A stretch of 64,000 bases of DNA, from positions 120,757,794 through 120,821,793 of the forward strand of contig NC_055991.1 in NCBI RefSeq assembly GCF_018446385.1, written 5' to 3'. This document shows, in pieces, positions 62,055-64,000 of the stretch; position 1 is the stretch's first letter; every line of letters starts with the position of its first letter. The translations under genes and the position numbers were made by a program. The DNA comes from Zingiber officinale (lineage: Eukaryota; Streptophyta; Magnoliopsida; Zingiberales; Zingiberaceae). The notes under the pieces are model-generated. The model was not told where the DNA came from. It saw only the letters and a program-made list of their open reading frames with translations, and searched no databases.

Positions 62055-64000
62055 TGTAACGACCCACCTTCCACTACTAGGCTGTAAGGCGAATCGCTAC
62101 GGTTACTGTGCTAAGCTGCGCGGAAAACTGATCTAATTTGAGTTTTTTATGCTACTGATATCTGACCTAATACATGTTATTGGTTCTACCTGTGCTAAGG
62201 GAGATGATCTAAGGAATACCTGGTGTATCCTACATCCCCTACGGTCAAGGAGCAGGACTGATAAGTTTCTTGGACGAAACCTGAGCTTCCCAATCGATCC
62301 GAGCTGGACTGGATCGATTGCTCTTGGTTGGATCGGTCCGTGGATCGATCGGAGCTAGGGAACGTTCTGTTCACGACTGGATCGGTCGGCAGACCGATCC
62401 AGGTGTGGCTGGATCGGTCGGTCGGACCGATCCAGGTATGTCTGGATCGGTCGGCTGACCGATCCAGTGACACAGCCAGGCCCTGATCGGTCGGGTGACC
62501 GATCCAGGAGGATACAGTGGCATACTGTATCTGGCTGGATCGGTCGGCTGACCGATCCAGTGACACAGCCAGGCCCTGATCGGTCGGGAGACCGATCAGA
62601 GTCTGATTTCACCCGGGGACTCGGATTTCAGCACTTTGGCGTGCCAAAACCCCACTTAACACCTAACTAATGCATCATAACTATTCTAACAACATATAAT
62701 AACATTCCAACGACATAAACTAGTAATCTGACTTAACATAGGGCATAGTTTAGGAATTCATGGCAACACATAACTAAAAGTGCCTAGAACATGGAAACCA
62801 AAACCAATAAATAAAATGCTAAAGTAAATGCTAAAGAGTCTAATGCTCAATTTGCTACGTCCCCTAAGGACCTTTGATTCCAGTTCCATACACACACATC
62901 CTCATCTGCATTGACCTCCAGCCTCCACTGCTAGTCCACTTTTCCTTTACCTTTATCTGCAGTATAAGAAAAGTAGTATCTGTAAGCTAACAAGCTTAGT
63001 AAGAAACCATCTACCTCACAAAAACATGCATTCGGTGCAATATGGTTTTTAAAGCATGCTATTTGAAAATATGCACTGAACTTGCTAAGTCATGGTATAC
63101 TGAAATCATAAAGCATAACACATAAGCATGACATGAGCACTGAATCATATCGTAGCAAGCAATAAAACACTGAACTGAACATAAGCTAAACTAACTGAAA
63201 CTAAATCTGTAACTGGAAACAAACTCAACTAGCATAATTGATTTTGAGTTTTGAAATCTAATACATAATAGGTGAAAATACTAAACATGCTGTTGGGCCC
63301 GGCAACTGTACTTGCTGTGCGCGCATCCCTACTAGACCCGGGGTTGCAAGTCCCGAATTTAGCAGGGTTGTCTAGGCTATCTGAACCTAGGGACGACTGT
63401 GGGAGTCCAACCCAAATGGATATCTAATCCAGTACAGTGCCACTGAAAATAAAATATTGATATCTATAGCTAACTGATATAACATGCTGTTTCTAGGTTA
63501 TCTGAACCTAGAGCTAGGTTATCTGAACCTAGAGGCGACTGTGGGAGCCCACCCATTGGACCGTAGTCCCATAAAACTGAACTTAATTAATGTGCTGGTT
63601 TAAATGCCTCTAATGCATTTAACTGAGCTATTTAACATAACTGAGGTGGTATTTAGCTACACTAACATTTTACCGAACACTTGGTGTGCTCCAACTCTCT
63701 CCTCTAATAGGGAGATCACCTCTAGGCACCCGACAACGTCTAGAATCTCCAACTAAAGGAGAACAACGTGTCCGGCCCGTCTAGAGGGGTTCAACTAGAT
63801 CCCTAAATCCTCGAGGAGGGTTTAAACATACCCTATGTGCCGGAAAAAAACCTGCATATAGCTAAAACTAATGCGTAGGAAACCAACTGGAGCTATTATA
63901 CCGCAGGTGAGGGGTTTCTTACCTCTTGATCGTAATTTCTTACGATTCTATTCGCTGGAGTTCCGGTGGAGGTGATCCTCTCGACGATCCGATCACGTCT
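62055..64000. mobile_element. Probable Gypsy LTR, runs off the window
   Basis: It begins TGTAACGACCCACC exactly where the gag of Copia 2 is interrupted; such TGTAACGACCC termini are common in plant Gypsy (Del/Tekay-like) LTRs, but either orientation is possible. No coding domain is seen in 1.95 kb, consistent with a long LTR. It contains the hairpin array at about 62.28-62.61 kb and three copies of the small palindrome AGGTTATCTGAACCT (63.37-63.53 kb). The family is tentative. Confidence 0.5.
62280..62610. repeat. Hairpin array GGATCGGTC...GACCGATCC
   Basis: About seven successive inverted repeats of the form GGATCGGTCGGCTGACCGAT(CC), separated by short spacers. A longer block including TGACACAGCCAGGCC is itself duplicated at about 62470 and 62560. 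It lies within the probable Gypsy LTR. Confidence 0.85.

Noticed and set aside
62195-62670. Overlapping long frames on both strands rich in DRS and RPI repeats
   Set aside because: They are produced by the GGATCGGTC/GACCGATCC hairpin array, which is open on both strands; there is no protein-family signal and the region is inside an LTR.

Overview
This is a plant nuclear genome window. The evidence is GT-AG spliced genes, plant-specific families (XBAT-type ankyrin/RING ligase, type 2 metallothionein, plastid SET protein), and abundant Copia, Gypsy, MITE, RTE-LINE and Au-SINE copies. First exons that are much richer in GC than the rest of their genes suggest a monocot. A Zingiberales-like genome is a guess from the style of the LTR families, not a demonstrated assignment.

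Layout. 1-4.5 kb is repeat debris: the 3' end of a SIRE-like Copia element, one end of a CACTA transposon and a decayed Copia fragment. 5.0-11.4 kb holds two direct tandem copies of a gene with a CBM20 starch-binding domain. The second is complete (438 codons, 6 exons). The first has lost the homologous 3' end. 12.1-23.7 kb is one 11-exon gene for a plastid SET-domain protein of the Rubisco LSMT-like family (511 aa). Its 5.9-kb fifth intron contains a MITE, a truncated RTE LINE and an Au-type SINE scrap, each with clear target-site duplications. 23.7-30.9 kb has no recognisable gene but contains a MULE-like inverted-repeat element with a coding-like 51-codon frame and a hAT-type MITE with a perfect 8-bp duplication. 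31.0-33.5 kb is an 8-exon gene for an XBAT31-type ankyrin-RING E3 ligase (445 aa). 36.9-37.3 kb is a 3-exon type 2 metallothionein (80 aa) with extra C-terminal cysteines. From 37.9 kb to the end the window is a nested stack of LTR retrotransposons: a Tat-lineage Gypsy, cut by a Copia, cut by a SIRE-like element, cut by a second Copia, cut by a probable Gypsy LTR. Two reverse-oriented solo LTRs lie inside this stack.

The host genes do not form a functional cluster. They are separate transcription units, all on the + strand: starch binding (CBM20 pair), plastid protein methylation or binding (SET protein), ubiquitination (XBAT31) and metal buffering (metallothionein). Coding models were built by following homology-like reading frames across GT-AG boundaries. 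All exon sums are divisible by three and end at a stop. Family names come from recalled sequence patterns, not from a search. I found no tRNA, rRNA, CRISPR or operon, and nothing that I would defend as a wholly new biological system. The best second-look items are the CBM20 duplication with its internal exon duplication, the coding-like insert in the MULE-like element, the cysteine-rich metallothionein tail and the palindrome-rich LTRs.
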